From: Palsa-504 sp963835775
GTDB lineage: Bacteria > Actinomycetota > Actinomycetes > Streptosporangiales > Streptosporangiaceae
DNA: 64,000 bases
Assembly (NCBI GenBank): GCA_963835775.1
Contig: CAWIHB010000014.1
Span: 1-64,000 of the forward strand
Direction of reading: 5' to 3'
Both the position numbers and the translations under genes were made by a program. The notes beneath the pieces are model-generated. The model made no database searches, was not told the DNA's origin, and saw nothing but the letters and a program-made list of their open reading frames with translations. Of this stretch, positions 34,577 through 42,398 are shown in pieces; the stretch's first letter is position 1; each line of letters opens with the position of its first letter.

Positions 34577-35760
34577 GCAGGCAAGCCTAACCGGGTCTGG
34601 TCCGTCCGGCCCTTCCACACCGCCCCGCGGCCGGAGTGGTGCCGCCGGGCCGAATCGACCGTCATCGCCGCGTACAGCAACGCGATCAGCGGCAAGGTGA
34701 GCGCACGCAGCGGGGAGCGCCGGTACAGCCGCAGCATGGGCAGGTAGCTCAGGCACATCAAGGCCCAGCCCGCCAGGCCCGCCCCGGCGGCCAGCGCGGC
34801 AGGTCCGGTCGCCGCCCCGGCGGCCAGCCCGGTGATGGCGCCGGCCGGGGGCAGCGCGTAGATGAACAGCAGCCCGGCGATGGTCCCGGCCAGCAGCCAG
34901 GGGGAATAGCCGAGCTGGAGGTAGGCGGACCGGGCCACCATTTGCCACAGGTCGGCCAGCGCCGGGTAGGGCCGCACGCTGACCACGCGGGTCGACAGGC
35001 CGAGCCAGCAGCGGCCGGGCTGGCGCTTGAGCAGCCGGCCCAGCGCGACGTCGTCGATGCGGGCACCACTGATCGGGGCCAGCCCGCCGGCCCGCTGCAG
35101 CGCCTCCCAGCGCACCAGCATGCAGCCCCCGGCCGCGGCCGCGGTGCGCGAGGCGGGCCGGTTCACCCGCCGGAACGGGTACAGCTGGGCGAAGAAGTAC
35201 ACGAAGGCGGGGACGATGACCCGCTCCCAGCGGGTCTCGGTGCGCAGCAGGGCCATCTGCGAGACCAGGTCGCGGTCATCGGCCACGGCGGCGGTCACCA
35301 GGTCGCGCAGCGCACCGTCCGCCCAGGCGATGTCGGCGTCGGTGAACAGCACGTACCCCGGCTCGCCCGCGGCGGCCAGGCCCTGGGCCATGGCCCATAC
35401 CTTGCCCGCCCAGGTCCCGGCCGGACCCGGCGCGGGCCCGCCCGGGATCACCCGCAGCGGCCGGCTCGACACGAGCCCGGACTTGGCCGCCACCTCGCCG
35501 GTGCCGTCGGAGCTGCAGTCGTCGACCAGGACGACGCTCAGCGCGCCCGGATAGTCCTGCCCGAGCAGCGTGGGCAGCGTGACCGGCAGCATCGCGGCCT
35601 CGTTCCTGGCCGGAACCACGGCCACCACCTCCGGCCAGCTATCCGGCTCCGCCTGGCCCGGCGGCAGCCATTCGCCCGCCAGCCAGAACCGGCCGTGCCC
35701 GAGGACCAGGTAGGCCCATGCGGCCGCCGCCACCGTGCATGCGATGCTCAACGCCAGCAT
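34420..35760 (-). CDS. Family 2 glycosyltransferase, HpnB-like
   Basis: This 446-residue protein has an N-terminal signal-anchor helix (LSIACTVAAAAWAYLVLG). A GT-A domain follows, with VAVVPARNEAAMLP, VVLVDDCSSDGTGEVA, VLFTDADIAW (DxD), GGCMLVRWEALQRAGG and the ARIDDVALGRLLK acceptor loop. Three C-terminal helices come next, ending in SARRHHSGRGAVWKGRT. This resembles HpnB, encoded in hopanoid clusters, though no squalene or hopene genes lie here. The last 45 residues (QTRLGLPAWQTQTWQATA) run into phzF and look out of frame. A true stop near 34590 would fit family length (about 390). Confidence 0.75.
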   Translation of the reverse strand: MLALSIACTVAAAAWAYLVLGHGRFWLAGEWLPPGQAEPDSWPEVVAVVPARNEAAMLPVTLPTLLGQDYPGALSVVLVDDCSSDGTGEVAAKSGLVSSRPLRVIPGGPAPGPAGTWAGKVWAMAQGLAAAGEPGYVLFTDADIAWADGALRDLVTAAVADDRDLVSQMALLRTETRWERVIVPAFVYFFAQLYPFRRVNRPASRTAAAAGGCMLVRWEALQRAGGLAPISGARIDDVALGRLLKRQPGRCWLGLSTRVVSVRPYPALADLWQMVARSAYLQLGYSPWLLAGTIAGLLFIYALPPAGAITGLAAGAATGPAALAAGAGLAGWALMCLSYLPMLRLYRRSPLRALTLPLIALLYAAMTVDSARRHHSGRGAVWKGRTDQTRLGLPAWQTQTWQATACGRTTRKPAGAGISSPTSSPAPRSRAIRSRFSRTAAVWAWT

Positions 35761-35851
35761 CCCGGCAGCCTCTCACGTCGGCCCGCCGGACGGGCAGCGG
35801 GCCGGAGACCGGTGCACCCGGTCCCGGCCCGCACTGGCCGGATCAGCTCGC

Positions 35852-36079
35852 CTAGGCGACCCGGCGGTAACCGTCGTCCTCCTGGTAGCGCAGCGCCGGC
35901 CCAGTGTTGACCGGCCCAGTGTTGACCGGCCCAGTGTTGACCGGCACTGTCTTGACGGCGGGCGCCGCGGCCAGGGCGGGCTTGCGGTCGGGGCGCTTGC
36001 GCACCAGCCAGACCGGAACCCCCACCCACAGGGCAAAGAACAGGACCATCAGCGGGATGTTCAGCAGCAGCCAGGTCAT
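35852..36079 (-). CDS. Small membrane protein with VNTGP repeats
   Basis: This 75-residue protein has one helix at the N-terminus (LLLNIPLMVLFFALWVGVPVWLV), a basic stretch RKRPDRKP, then an extramembrane tail with three exact PVNTG units from a 15-bp tandem repeat. It ends RYQEDDGYRRVA. The ATG 36079 start follows GAGGAGCTGACG. It lies 91 bases upstream of the glycosyltransferase gene on the same strand and may be cotranscribed. No family is recognised. Confidence 0.6.
   Translation of the reverse strand: MTWLLLNIPLMVLFFALWVGVPVWLVRKRPDRKPALAAAPAVKTVPVNTGPVNTGPVNTGPALRYQEDDGYRRVA
35896..35955. repeat. 15-bp tandem repeat inside a coding region
   Basis: CCGGCCCAGTGTTGA occurs three times exactly (35896-35940), followed by a diverged fourth copy. 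In the minus-strand gene each unit encodes five residues, VNTGP. Confidence 0.9.
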
Positions 36080-36259
36080 CGTCAGCTCCTCACGTCTTTA
36101 TCGGCTTCCCTCTTATCGGGCCACTGACCAGCCTGCCCGGCGAAGCTCTGACGACCTGCCGGCGCAGCTCTGCTGCCGTTATGAATCCGAGACGAACCTA
36201 TGAATCGCTTATGCAGGAGCCGGGCGGGGAATACCGGACCTCAGGTGCTACCTGAGGTG

Positions 36260-38155
36260 CTACCTGCGCCAGGCCATGACGTCGCCCGCTACCACGGCCG
36301 GCGGCCCGAGCAGGCCGGTGAGGTAGCGGCCGAGGACCGTGTTCGGCTGGGCCACCGCGACCACGGCCGCCACCCGCCAGGCCCGCAGCTGGGCCAGCAT
36401 CTGCCCGCGGGAGGGGGCCGCCGGCTTCCGTGACGTGGCCGGCGAGGTGCGCGGCACCTCGCCGGCTATCGATGCGGGAAGCCCGGCCGGGGACCGCGTC
36501 CACAGGTAGTTCAGGTAGGTGGCCGCGGGCGGATTGCCGCTGCCGTCGATGAACGCCTGGCCGTCGGCTTCCGGGCCCATGAAGTAGCCCCCGACCAGCG
36601 CGCCGGGCTGGCCGGTGTCGGCCTGCCAGCGCAGCGGCTCGGTGAAGGTCGACGCCGCGATCGGGACCACGAGCACGGGAGCCGAGGCGGGCAGCCGCAG
36701 CGCGCCGAAGGTCGCCGACCAGCCGGGCGGCAGCGAGATGGCGTCGGCGGCCGGCAGCGGCTTGGGGATGATGGGCAGAACGGCCAGGACGGAGCAGCCC
36801 AGAACTACGGCGGCCGGACGGCCGCCGGTGGCCAGCAGCGGCCGGTGGCGGGCGGCCCAGGTGGCGAACGCGGGCCCGGCCGCATCGACGGCGATGGCCA
36901 GCAGAGCGGCGGCCGCGCCGTCGGCCACGAGCGAGAACCGGTCGGGCAGCGCCGCGCTCAGCACGGGCAGGCTCTGCAGCCAGTACCAGGGAAGCTTGAT
37001 CCAGGTGTGCTCGTGACCGCTGGCCAGCAGCGTGCCGCCCAGCGAGAACAGGCTGAGCACGGCCCAGGTCACCGCGGCGGCCCGGGCTGGAAGCAGGCGC
37101 CAGAACCGGATCGCGGCCGCCGGCAGCAAGACGAGCAGCGGCCAGCCCAGGTAGCCGAGATATTCGGGCAGCAGGCCCTGGAACCTGGCGGCCTCGGCCG
37201 CGCTGCCCGCGGTGTGGAAGAGCAGGTAGGACGAGGGGACCACCAGGCCGGACAGGTCGTTCTTGAAGAAGTCGGTGGTGAACGGGCTGCCGCGCTGCGG
37301 CAGCGGGCCGAAGAACTGCACCCACAGCGGGTACCCGGCGATCATCACGGTCACTGCGGCCGCCACGGCCAGCCCGGCGGCCAGCGGCCTGATCCGGCTG
37401 GGCACCTGGCGAGGGCGGCTGGCGGCCAGGACCGCGGCCAGCAGGATCCCGGCCAGCACCGTGTCGAGCAGGATCTCCTCGCTGATCAGCAGCTGGGCCG
37501 CCACCAGCAGGCCCAGCCGCAGGCCGCCGCGCCCGGCGCCGGCCCGGTCCCCAGAAGCGGTGACCAGCCGCAGGCCCGCGTCGATGATCAGCGGCGGGAG
37601 CACGACGAACTGCAGGTCGTAGTGGCCGATGGCGGAGTGCAGCACGGCCGGGGAGAACGCGTAGACGGCTCCGCCGAGCGCCGCGCTGGCCACGCTGACC
37701 CCCCAGCGGCGCAGGACGGCGAACATGGCCGTGCCCGACCCGGCGAAACCCACCGTCATCAGCAGGGTCAGGCTGGCCTGCGGGCCGGCCAGCAGCGTCA
37801 CCGGCGACAGCAGCACCCCAGGCAGCAGCAGCGGCGTGTTCCACATGAGGTTCACGCCGTGCGGGGCGTTCATGGCCAGCGTGACCAGGGCGGGCAGCCT
37901 GCCGTGGGCGATGGCGGTGGCGTCGTAGCGGAAGAACCAGGCAGCCTGGTCGGCGTCGTAGGGATTGCCGGCCACCGTACGGGTGGCCGGATCCCGCCAC
38001 AGCCACAGGGTTACCGCCAGCGCGGCCAGCGTGTAGTACACGCCGACCAGCGCCACCGTCCGGCGGCCGCCGACCGGCCGCGCGGGCTGGTCGGCGGCCA
38101 GGACCCGGCCAGCCGTGGGCCCAGCTGTGGGCCCAGCCGTGGGCGCTGCTGTCAC
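36260..38155 (-). CDS. Large polytopic membrane protein, GT-C glycosyltransferase-like
   Basis: This 631-residue protein has roughly 12 membrane helices at about 35-470 and a soluble C-terminal part. Near the N-terminus, GNPYDADQAAWFFRYDATA places an acidic pair in the first outer loop, as in GT-C enzymes that use lipid-linked sugars. Later loops contain FTTDFFKNDLSGLVVPSSYLL and the EHTWIKLPWYWL segment. GT-C mannosyl/arabinosyl transferases are the best analogy, without a specific match. Its first 15 residues repeat TAGP, encoded by a 12-bp tandem repeat (38110-38145). The stop is followed by short duplications (GAGGTGCTACCT). Confidence 0.6.
   Translation of the reverse strand: MTAAPTAGPTAGPTAGRVLAADQPARPVGGRRTVALVGVYYTLAALAVTLWLWRDPATRTVAGNPYDADQAAWFFRYDATAIAHGRLPALVTLAMNAPHGVNLMWNTPLLLPGVLLSPVTLLAGPQASLTLLMTVGFAGSGTAMFAVLRRWGVSVASAALGGAVYAFSPAVLHSAIGHYDLQFVVLPPLIIDAGLRLVTASGDRAGAGRGGLRLGLLVAAQLLISEEILLDTVLAGILLAAVLAASRPRQVPSRIRPLAAGLAVAAAVTVMIAGYPLWVQFFGPLPQRGSPFTTDFFKNDLSGLVVPSSYLLFHTAGSAAEAARFQGLLPEYLGYLGWPLLVLLPAAAIRFWRLLPARAAAVTWAVLSLFSLGGTLLASGHEHTWIKLPWYWLQSLPVLSAALPDRFSLVADGAAAALLAIAVDAAGPAFATWAARHRPLLATGGRPAAVVLGCSVLAVLPIIPKPLPAADAISLPPGWSATFGALRLPASAPVLVVPIAASTFTEPLRWQADTGQPGALVGGYFMGPEADGQAFIDGSGNPPAATYLNYLWTRSPAGLPASIAGEVPRTSPATSRKPAAPSRGQMLAQLRAWRVAAVVAVAQPNTVLGRYLTGLLGPPAVVAGDVMAWRR
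38110..38145. repeat. 12-bp tandem repeat at a gene start
   Basis: Three near-identical CCAGCCGTGGGC units encode the TAGP repeats at the N-terminus of the GT-C-like protein. Confidence 0.8.
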
Positions 38156-38241
38156 GGCTGCGAGCCTAACCGCCGGGGCGCGGGCCCGGCGGGCGCCTGG
38201 AGCGCTCCGTCAGGAAATCGCTATTTTTACCCGGCGGCTCT

Positions 38242-38294
38242 TACCTTGCGGCGGGCCCGTCCGGCTTCTACCTTGCGGCGGGGCCGTCCGGCTT
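38242..38294. repeat. 27-bp tandem duplication over the flotillin stop codon
   Basis: TACCTTGCGGCGG(G/C)CCGTCCGGCTTC occurs twice, 27 bases apart. The first copy (as read on the minus strand) encodes KPDGPAAR and the stop; the second copy lies just beyond it. Confidence 0.8.
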
Positions 38295-39419
38295 CGCGGG
38301 GGCGTCGATGCCGCGGGGGCTGGTCCCGGGGTCCCGGTACTGGCTCGGCATGCCCTTGCGGACCGAGTCCAGGATGGTAAGGCCCTGGCTGACCAGCCCG
38401 GCGGCGATCTCGCCCAGGCCGTCGGCGCCGTTGAGCACGCTGACGTTGGCTCCGGCCAGCCCGGCCGCGGCCTCCTTGACGATCATCGGCAGCTGGTTGA
38501 TGAGCAGCTGGTCGAGGGCGACGCGGTTGTTGGAGGCGGCCGCCTCGGCCTGGATGCGGGTCCGCTCGGCATCCGCCTTGGCCAGGATTCTGACCCGTTC
38601 GGCCTCCGCCTCGGCCGGCTTGATCACCTCGGAGACCAGCTGCTGCTGGCGCAGCTGGGCTTGCTGCTGAGCCAGCTCGGCCTGGGCGTTGATCACCGCC
38701 AGCTGGGCGTTCGCTTGCGCTAGCGGTCCCGCCTGGGCCGCCTCCGCCTGCGCCCGTTCCACCTCGCCCTTGTACTGGGCCTGTACCACGGAGGTTTCCC
38801 TGGCGAACTCGGCCTGCTTGCGGGCCGACGCCTGCTGCGCCTCCGCCGCGGCCTGGTCGGCCTGGGCCTGCGCGATCTTGGCCTGCCGCTGGATGGCGGC
38901 GTTGTTCGGCGCGGCCATGGCGGCGATGTAGCCGGCGCCCATGTCGTCGATCGACTGGATCTGCAGCGAGTCCACGATCAGCCCGATCTTGGCCATCTCG
39001 CCCTTGGATCCGTCCAGCACCTCGGTGGCCAGCTTCTGCCGCTCGGTGACGATCTCCTCGACGGTCATCGAGCCGATGATCGAGCGCAGGTGGCCGGCGA
39101 AGATCCGCCCGGTCAGCAGCGACATCTGGTCCTGGTCGGAGAGGAACCGCTGTCCGGCGTTGACGATGGATTCCTCGTCGTTGCCGACCTTGAACGCGAT
39201 CACCGCGCGCACGTTCAGCGTGATGCCCTGGTGGGTCACGCACTGCTCGGCGACCTCAGCCTCCTGCATGGACAGCGTGAGATACCGGACCTTGCGGAAC
39301 ACGGGCGTGACGAAGGTGCCGTGGCCGATCACCACCTTGAACGGCTGGCCCTCGTGGCCGCCCCCTCGTCCGGAAATCAGCATGGCCTCGTCGGGGGCCG
39401 GAACACGGTAGCCGAACAT
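38268..39419 (-). CDS. Flotillin / SPFH-domain protein
   Basis: This 383-residue protein has a short N-terminal segment MFGYRVPAPDEAMLISGRGG, then the SPFH domain (GHGTFVTPVFRKVRYLTLSM, LNVRAVIAFKVG, IGSMTVEEIVTERQKLATEV). Residues about 185-300 are an Ala/Gln/Glu-rich coiled coil (EAQQASARKQAEFARE, AELAQQQAQLRQQQL). A C-terminal NQLPMIVKEAA region completes the flotillin plan. It scaffolds membrane microdomains. The NfeD-like gene four bases upstream is its usual partner. Confidence 0.88.
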   Translation of the reverse strand: MFGYRVPAPDEAMLISGRGGGHEGQPFKVVIGHGTFVTPVFRKVRYLTLSMQEAEVAEQCVTHQGITLNVRAVIAFKVGNDEESIVNAGQRFLSDQDQMSLLTGRIFAGHLRSIIGSMTVEEIVTERQKLATEVLDGSKGEMAKIGLIVDSLQIQSIDDMGAGYIAAMAAPNNAAIQRQAKIAQAQADQAAAEAQQASARKQAEFARETSVVQAQYKGEVERAQAEAAQAGPLAQANAQLAVINAQAELAQQQAQLRQQQLVSEVIKPAEAEAERVRILAKADAERTRIQAEAAASNNRVALDQLLINQLPMIVKEAAAGLAGANVSVLNGADGLGEIAAGLVSQGLTILDSVRKGMPSQYRDPGTSPRGIDAPAKPDGPAAR

Positions 39420-39422
39420 CGT

Positions 39423-39683
39423 TCATCTCCTAAGCAGGGGTAAGCCGGGAATGCGCGGACTCTCGCCGAGCGCGTCCTCCCACTCGATGACATCGACCGC
39501 CCGCGCTCCGCGTGAGTCAATAACCAGGACGGTCGAGCCTTCCGGTAGCGGCTTGTCCGACCAGGCCAGGAAGGCCTCGGAACCGCCGCGGATCTTGATG
39601 AGCACTTCACCGGGCCCGTCGCCGCCCCGTGTTCCCACGATGAGCCGGCCGACGCGGCCGATCGAGGACTCATCTTTCGCCAC
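39423..39683 (-). CDS. NfeD-like OB-fold protein, flotillin partner
   Basis: This 86-residue soluble protein reads GRVGRLIVGTRGGDGPGEVL, then EGSTVLVIDSRGARAVDVIE, a small beta-barrel like the C-terminal OB domain of NfeD proteins, without the membrane part. NfeD and flotillin genes are commonly paired, and here the spacing is three bases, so one transcript is likely. It would bind or regulate the flotillin scaffold. It starts at ATG 39683. Confidence 0.7.
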   Translation of the reverse strand: MAKDESSIGRVGRLIVGTRGGDGPGEVLIKIRGGSEAFLAWSDKPLPEGSTVLVIDSRGARAVDVIEWEDALGESPRIPGLPLLRR

Positions 39684-39838
39684 CGACAGCCCCTTTACCC
39701 GGAAGTGCCGGCCTCCAGCCTAGTCCTGGCGCGGGGGTGCAGATTAACCCGCCATTAAGCTAGCTTCCTGCCCGTGCCTCAGGGCCACCCGCAGCCATTA
39801 CACCGCGGCAACACGACCTGGACTGGATACGATCAACG

Positions 39839-40192
39839 ATGGCCACCATCCAGGACGTGCGCGGCATTGCCATGTCGCTGCCGCGCACGACGGAGCACCT
39901 GATCCGGGGCAACACCAAGTTCCGCGTGGGCCGGCTGGTGTACGCGGCGGTCTCGGCCGACGAGGAGCGGCTCGGGTTCGGCTTCCCCAAAGACGAGCGG
40001 GCCGCGCTGGTGGCCAGCGAGCCGGACAAGTTCATGATGCCGCTGCGCAGCGACGAGCGGTACCACTGGGTCCGGGCCCGGCTGGCGGTGCTCGACGCCG
40101 AAGAGCTGCGCGAACTGCTCATCGACGCCTGGTGCATGGTGGTGCCCAAGACGGTCGCGGCTCGCTACCTGGAGAGCCAGGGCATAGGGTAG
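39839..40192 (+). CDS. MmcQ/YjbR family protein
   Basis: This 117-residue CyaY-like fold protein has VRGIAMSLPRTTEHL, FRVGRLVYAAVSADEERLGF, FPKDERAALVASEPDKFMMP and HYHWVRARLAVL-type motifs, ending ELLIDAWCMVVPKTVAARYL. The family is called DNA-binding by homology to YjbR but has no firm role. It is followed after five bases by the amidohydrolase gene, so the two are probably cotranscribed. Confidence 0.85.
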   Translation: MATIQDVRGIAMSLPRTTEHLIRGNTKFRVGRLVYAAVSADEERLGFGFPKDERAALVASEPDKFMMPLRSDERYHWVRARLAVLDAEELRELLIDAWCMVVPKTVAARYLESQGIG

Positions 40193-40197
40193 GCCGG

Positions 40198-41046
40198 GTG
40201 TCGTGGCGCGCGATTGACTTTCATGTGCATCTGTCCACCCCGGACTGGCTGGATGGCAGCATGGGGGGCTACGTCGAGGCGGCCGAGGCGTACTTCCGGT
40301 CGCCCGCGCAGCGGCAGTCGCTGCCGGAGCTGGCCGAGGCGTACCGCCGGCTGCAGGTCAAGGCGGTCCTGCTGGCCTGGGACGCTGAGACCGCGACCGG
40401 CCGGCCGCGGGTGCCGAACGAGACCGTGGCCGCCGCGTGCCGCGAGTATCCCGACGTGTTCACCGGCCTGGGCTCGGTGGACCCGCACAAGGGCGAGCAG
40501 GCCGTGGCCGAGGTGGCCGAGATCGCCGCGCTCGGCCTGCGCGGGGTGAAGTTCCACCCGTCGCTGCAGGCCTTCGCGCCTGACGACCCGCGGTACTGGC
40601 CGATCTTCGCGGCCTGCCAGCAGCACGGCCTGCTGGCCTTGTTCCACACCGGCACCAGCGGGATCGGCGCCCGCCAGCCCGGCGGCCAGGGCATCAGGAT
40701 TGACCTCGCGCACCCGCTCAAGCTCGACCCGGTAGCCGCGGCGCACCCGAACCTGACCGTGGTGGCCGCGCATTTCGGCTGGCCCTGGCACATGGACCTG
40801 ATCGCCATGGCGCTGCACAAGACCAACGTGTACGTCGACATCTCCGGCTGGGCACCGCGGCGCATCCCGCCCGAAGTGGTCCGCGAGCTGCGCGGGCGGC
40901 TGTCCGGACAGTTCCTGTGGGGCAGCGACTACCCGTTCATTTCGCCCGAGCGATGCCTGGCCGAGTTCGAGGACCTGGACGTGCCCGACGCGGCCAGGGC
41001 CGCGGTGCTGCACGACAATGCCGCGCGCATCCTGCGCCTCAGCTGA
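40198..41046 (+). CDS. Amidohydrolase-2 family metal-dependent hydrolase/decarboxylase
   Basis: This 282-residue TIM-barrel protein has the metal-binding HxH in AIDFHVHLSTPDW, GLRGVKFHPSLQAF, HTGTSGIGA, the His in VVAAHFGWPWHMDL and the terminal Asp in FLWGSDYPFISPE. These features match the ACMSD/2-pyrone hydrolase-like COG2159 group. It starts at GTG 40198, five bases after the yjbR stop. The substrate is unknown. Its 3' end overlaps the convergent exonuclease gene by eight bases. Confidence 0.85.
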   Translation: MSWRAIDFHVHLSTPDWLDGSMGGYVEAAEAYFRSPAQRQSLPELAEAYRRLQVKAVLLAWDAETATGRPRVPNETVAAACREYPDVFTGLGSVDPHKGEQAVAEVAEIAALGLRGVKFHPSLQAFAPDDPRYWPIFAACQQHGLLALFHTGTSGIGARQPGGQGIRIDLAHPLKLDPVAAAHPNLTVVAAHFGWPWHMDLIAMALHKTNVYVDISGWAPRRIPPEVVRELRGRLSGQFLWGSDYPFISPERCLAEFEDLDVPDAARAAVLHDNAARILRLS

Positions 41047-41857
41047 GATCCACCACGATCGGGGCGTGGTCGGACGGGCCGTGGCCCTTGCGGGCCTCCC
41101 GGTCCACGTAGGCCCCGGTCACCCGGCCGGCGACGGCCTGGGTGGCGTAGACCAGGTCGATGCGCATGCCCTGGTCCTTGGCGAAGGCGCCGGCCCGGTA
41201 GTCCCAGTAGGTGAACGGATGCGGTCCCTTCATCGGCTTGGGCACGATGTCGTGCAGCCCGAGGGCCCGCAGGTCGGCCAGGGCCTGCCGTTCCGGCGGC
41301 GTGACGTGGGTGGAGTGGGCGAACACAGCCGGGTCCCACACGTCGTCGTCGGTGGGCGCCACATTGAAGTCGCCGTAGGCGACCAGCTGGGGCCAGGTCT
41401 CGAGCTCGTCAGCCAGCGCGGCGTGCAGCGCCGCGTACCAGTCCAGCTTGTAGGCGTAGTGCGCCGAATCGGGCGTGCGCCCGTTGGGCGCGTACAGCGA
41501 CCAGATCCGCAGGCCGCCGCAGTCGGCGCCGACCGCCCGGGCCTCGGGCCGGCGCAGGCCGGGCTCGTCGAGCAGCAGTGCCTCCCCCGGCTCGCCCGCA
41601 TAGCTAGGCTCGCCGGGAAAGCCCAGGCTGACCCGCTCCAGGCCGACCCGGGACAGCAGTGCCACGCCGTTCCACCGGCCGTCGCCGTGCGCGGCGACCT
41701 CGTAGCCGAGTTCCTCGACCTCGGCCGCGGGGAACGCGGCGGAGGTCGCCTTGATCTCCTGCAGGCCGACGACGTCGGGCTCGGCCTCGGCCAGCCAGGC
41801 CAGCAGCCGGGGCAGCCGGGCCTTGACCGAGTTGACGTTCCAGGTGGCCAGGCGCAC
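41039..41857 (-). CDS. xthA: Exodeoxyribonuclease III / AP endonuclease
   Basis: This 272-residue DNA repair enzyme reads MRLATWNVNSVKARLPRLL, VVGLQEIKATSAAFP (metal Glu), SLYAPNGRTPDSAHYAYKLD, YGDFNVAPTDDDVWDP (Asp/Asn), and the catalytic GPSDHAPIVVDL (His). Complete, with all five EEP motifs. It cuts abasic sites and degrades 3' ends. The 126-residue hypothetical gene precedes it by five bases. Confidence 0.92.
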   Translation of the reverse strand: MRLATWNVNSVKARLPRLLAWLAEAEPDVVGLQEIKATSAAFPAAEVEELGYEVAAHGDGRWNGVALLSRVGLERVSLGFPGEPSYAGEPGEALLLDEPGLRRPEARAVGADCGGLRIWSLYAPNGRTPDSAHYAYKLDWYAALHAALADELETWPQLVAYGDFNVAPTDDDVWDPAVFAHSTHVTPPERQALADLRALGLHDIVPKPMKGPHPFTYWDYRAGAFAKDQGMRIDLVYATQAVAGRVTGAYVDREARKGHGPSDHAPIVVDLS

Positions 41858-41862
41858 GCGGG

Positions 41863-42243
41863 CTACTCGGGCTCTTCGCGGAAGCCGCCGATGAACCGGC
41901 GGAAGACGCCGCCCTCGTGGGGCAGCGACGGCCCCGGCGCAGGGGCCTCGGGACGTTCCTGGCCGACCGGCTCGGCGTAGTCGGCCCGGGCGATGGCGTC
42001 CACGATCTGAGCTTCGTCGAAGTCCTCGGAACCCGGGATCTGCGGCACGAAACCGACCAGGTCCCCGTCCAGCAGGACCTCGGCCTCCAGGCCGGCAGTG
42101 CCCTCGGCGCCCCAGACCGCTTCACGCCCGTCCCCGGCCGGAACCTGCACCGAGTAGGCGTCGATGCCCGACTTGCGCAGGTGCGCGTTGATGCCGCGAT
42201 CCCGCAGCGCGTCAGTGATCCGGCGGGCGCGGTTCTCATCCAT
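41863..42243 (-). CDS. Actinobacterial conserved hypothetical, upstream of xthA
   Basis: This 126-residue acidic protein reads MDENRARRITDALRDRGINA, then SVQVPAGDGREAVWGAEGTA, EVLLDGDLVGFVPQIPGSE and QIVDAIARADY. It contains no membrane segment or known motif. It looks like a compact alpha/beta fold followed by a disordered tail, FRRFIGGFREEPE. It lies five bases upstream of xthA on the same strand, so it is probably coexpressed with a DNA repair gene. Function unknown. Confidence 0.65.
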   Translation of the reverse strand: MDENRARRITDALRDRGINAHLRKSGIDAYSVQVPAGDGREAVWGAEGTAGLEAEVLLDGDLVGFVPQIPGSEDFDEAQIVDAIARADYAEPVGQERPEAPAPGPSLPHEGGVFRRFIGGFREEPE

Positions 42244-42398
42244 GGGGTCAGGCTACCGGGCACGGCCGGCCTGTTCGCCTGCTCGTCGCCGTATTGTGGC
42301 GAACCCGGCGCAATTGCCTCTCGTAGCAGGTGCCGTACGGGGGCTAGATTCTTGTTAGAGAGGGAGTCGCCGGAAGCGAAGCGGGGGCCGGAGCGTAT

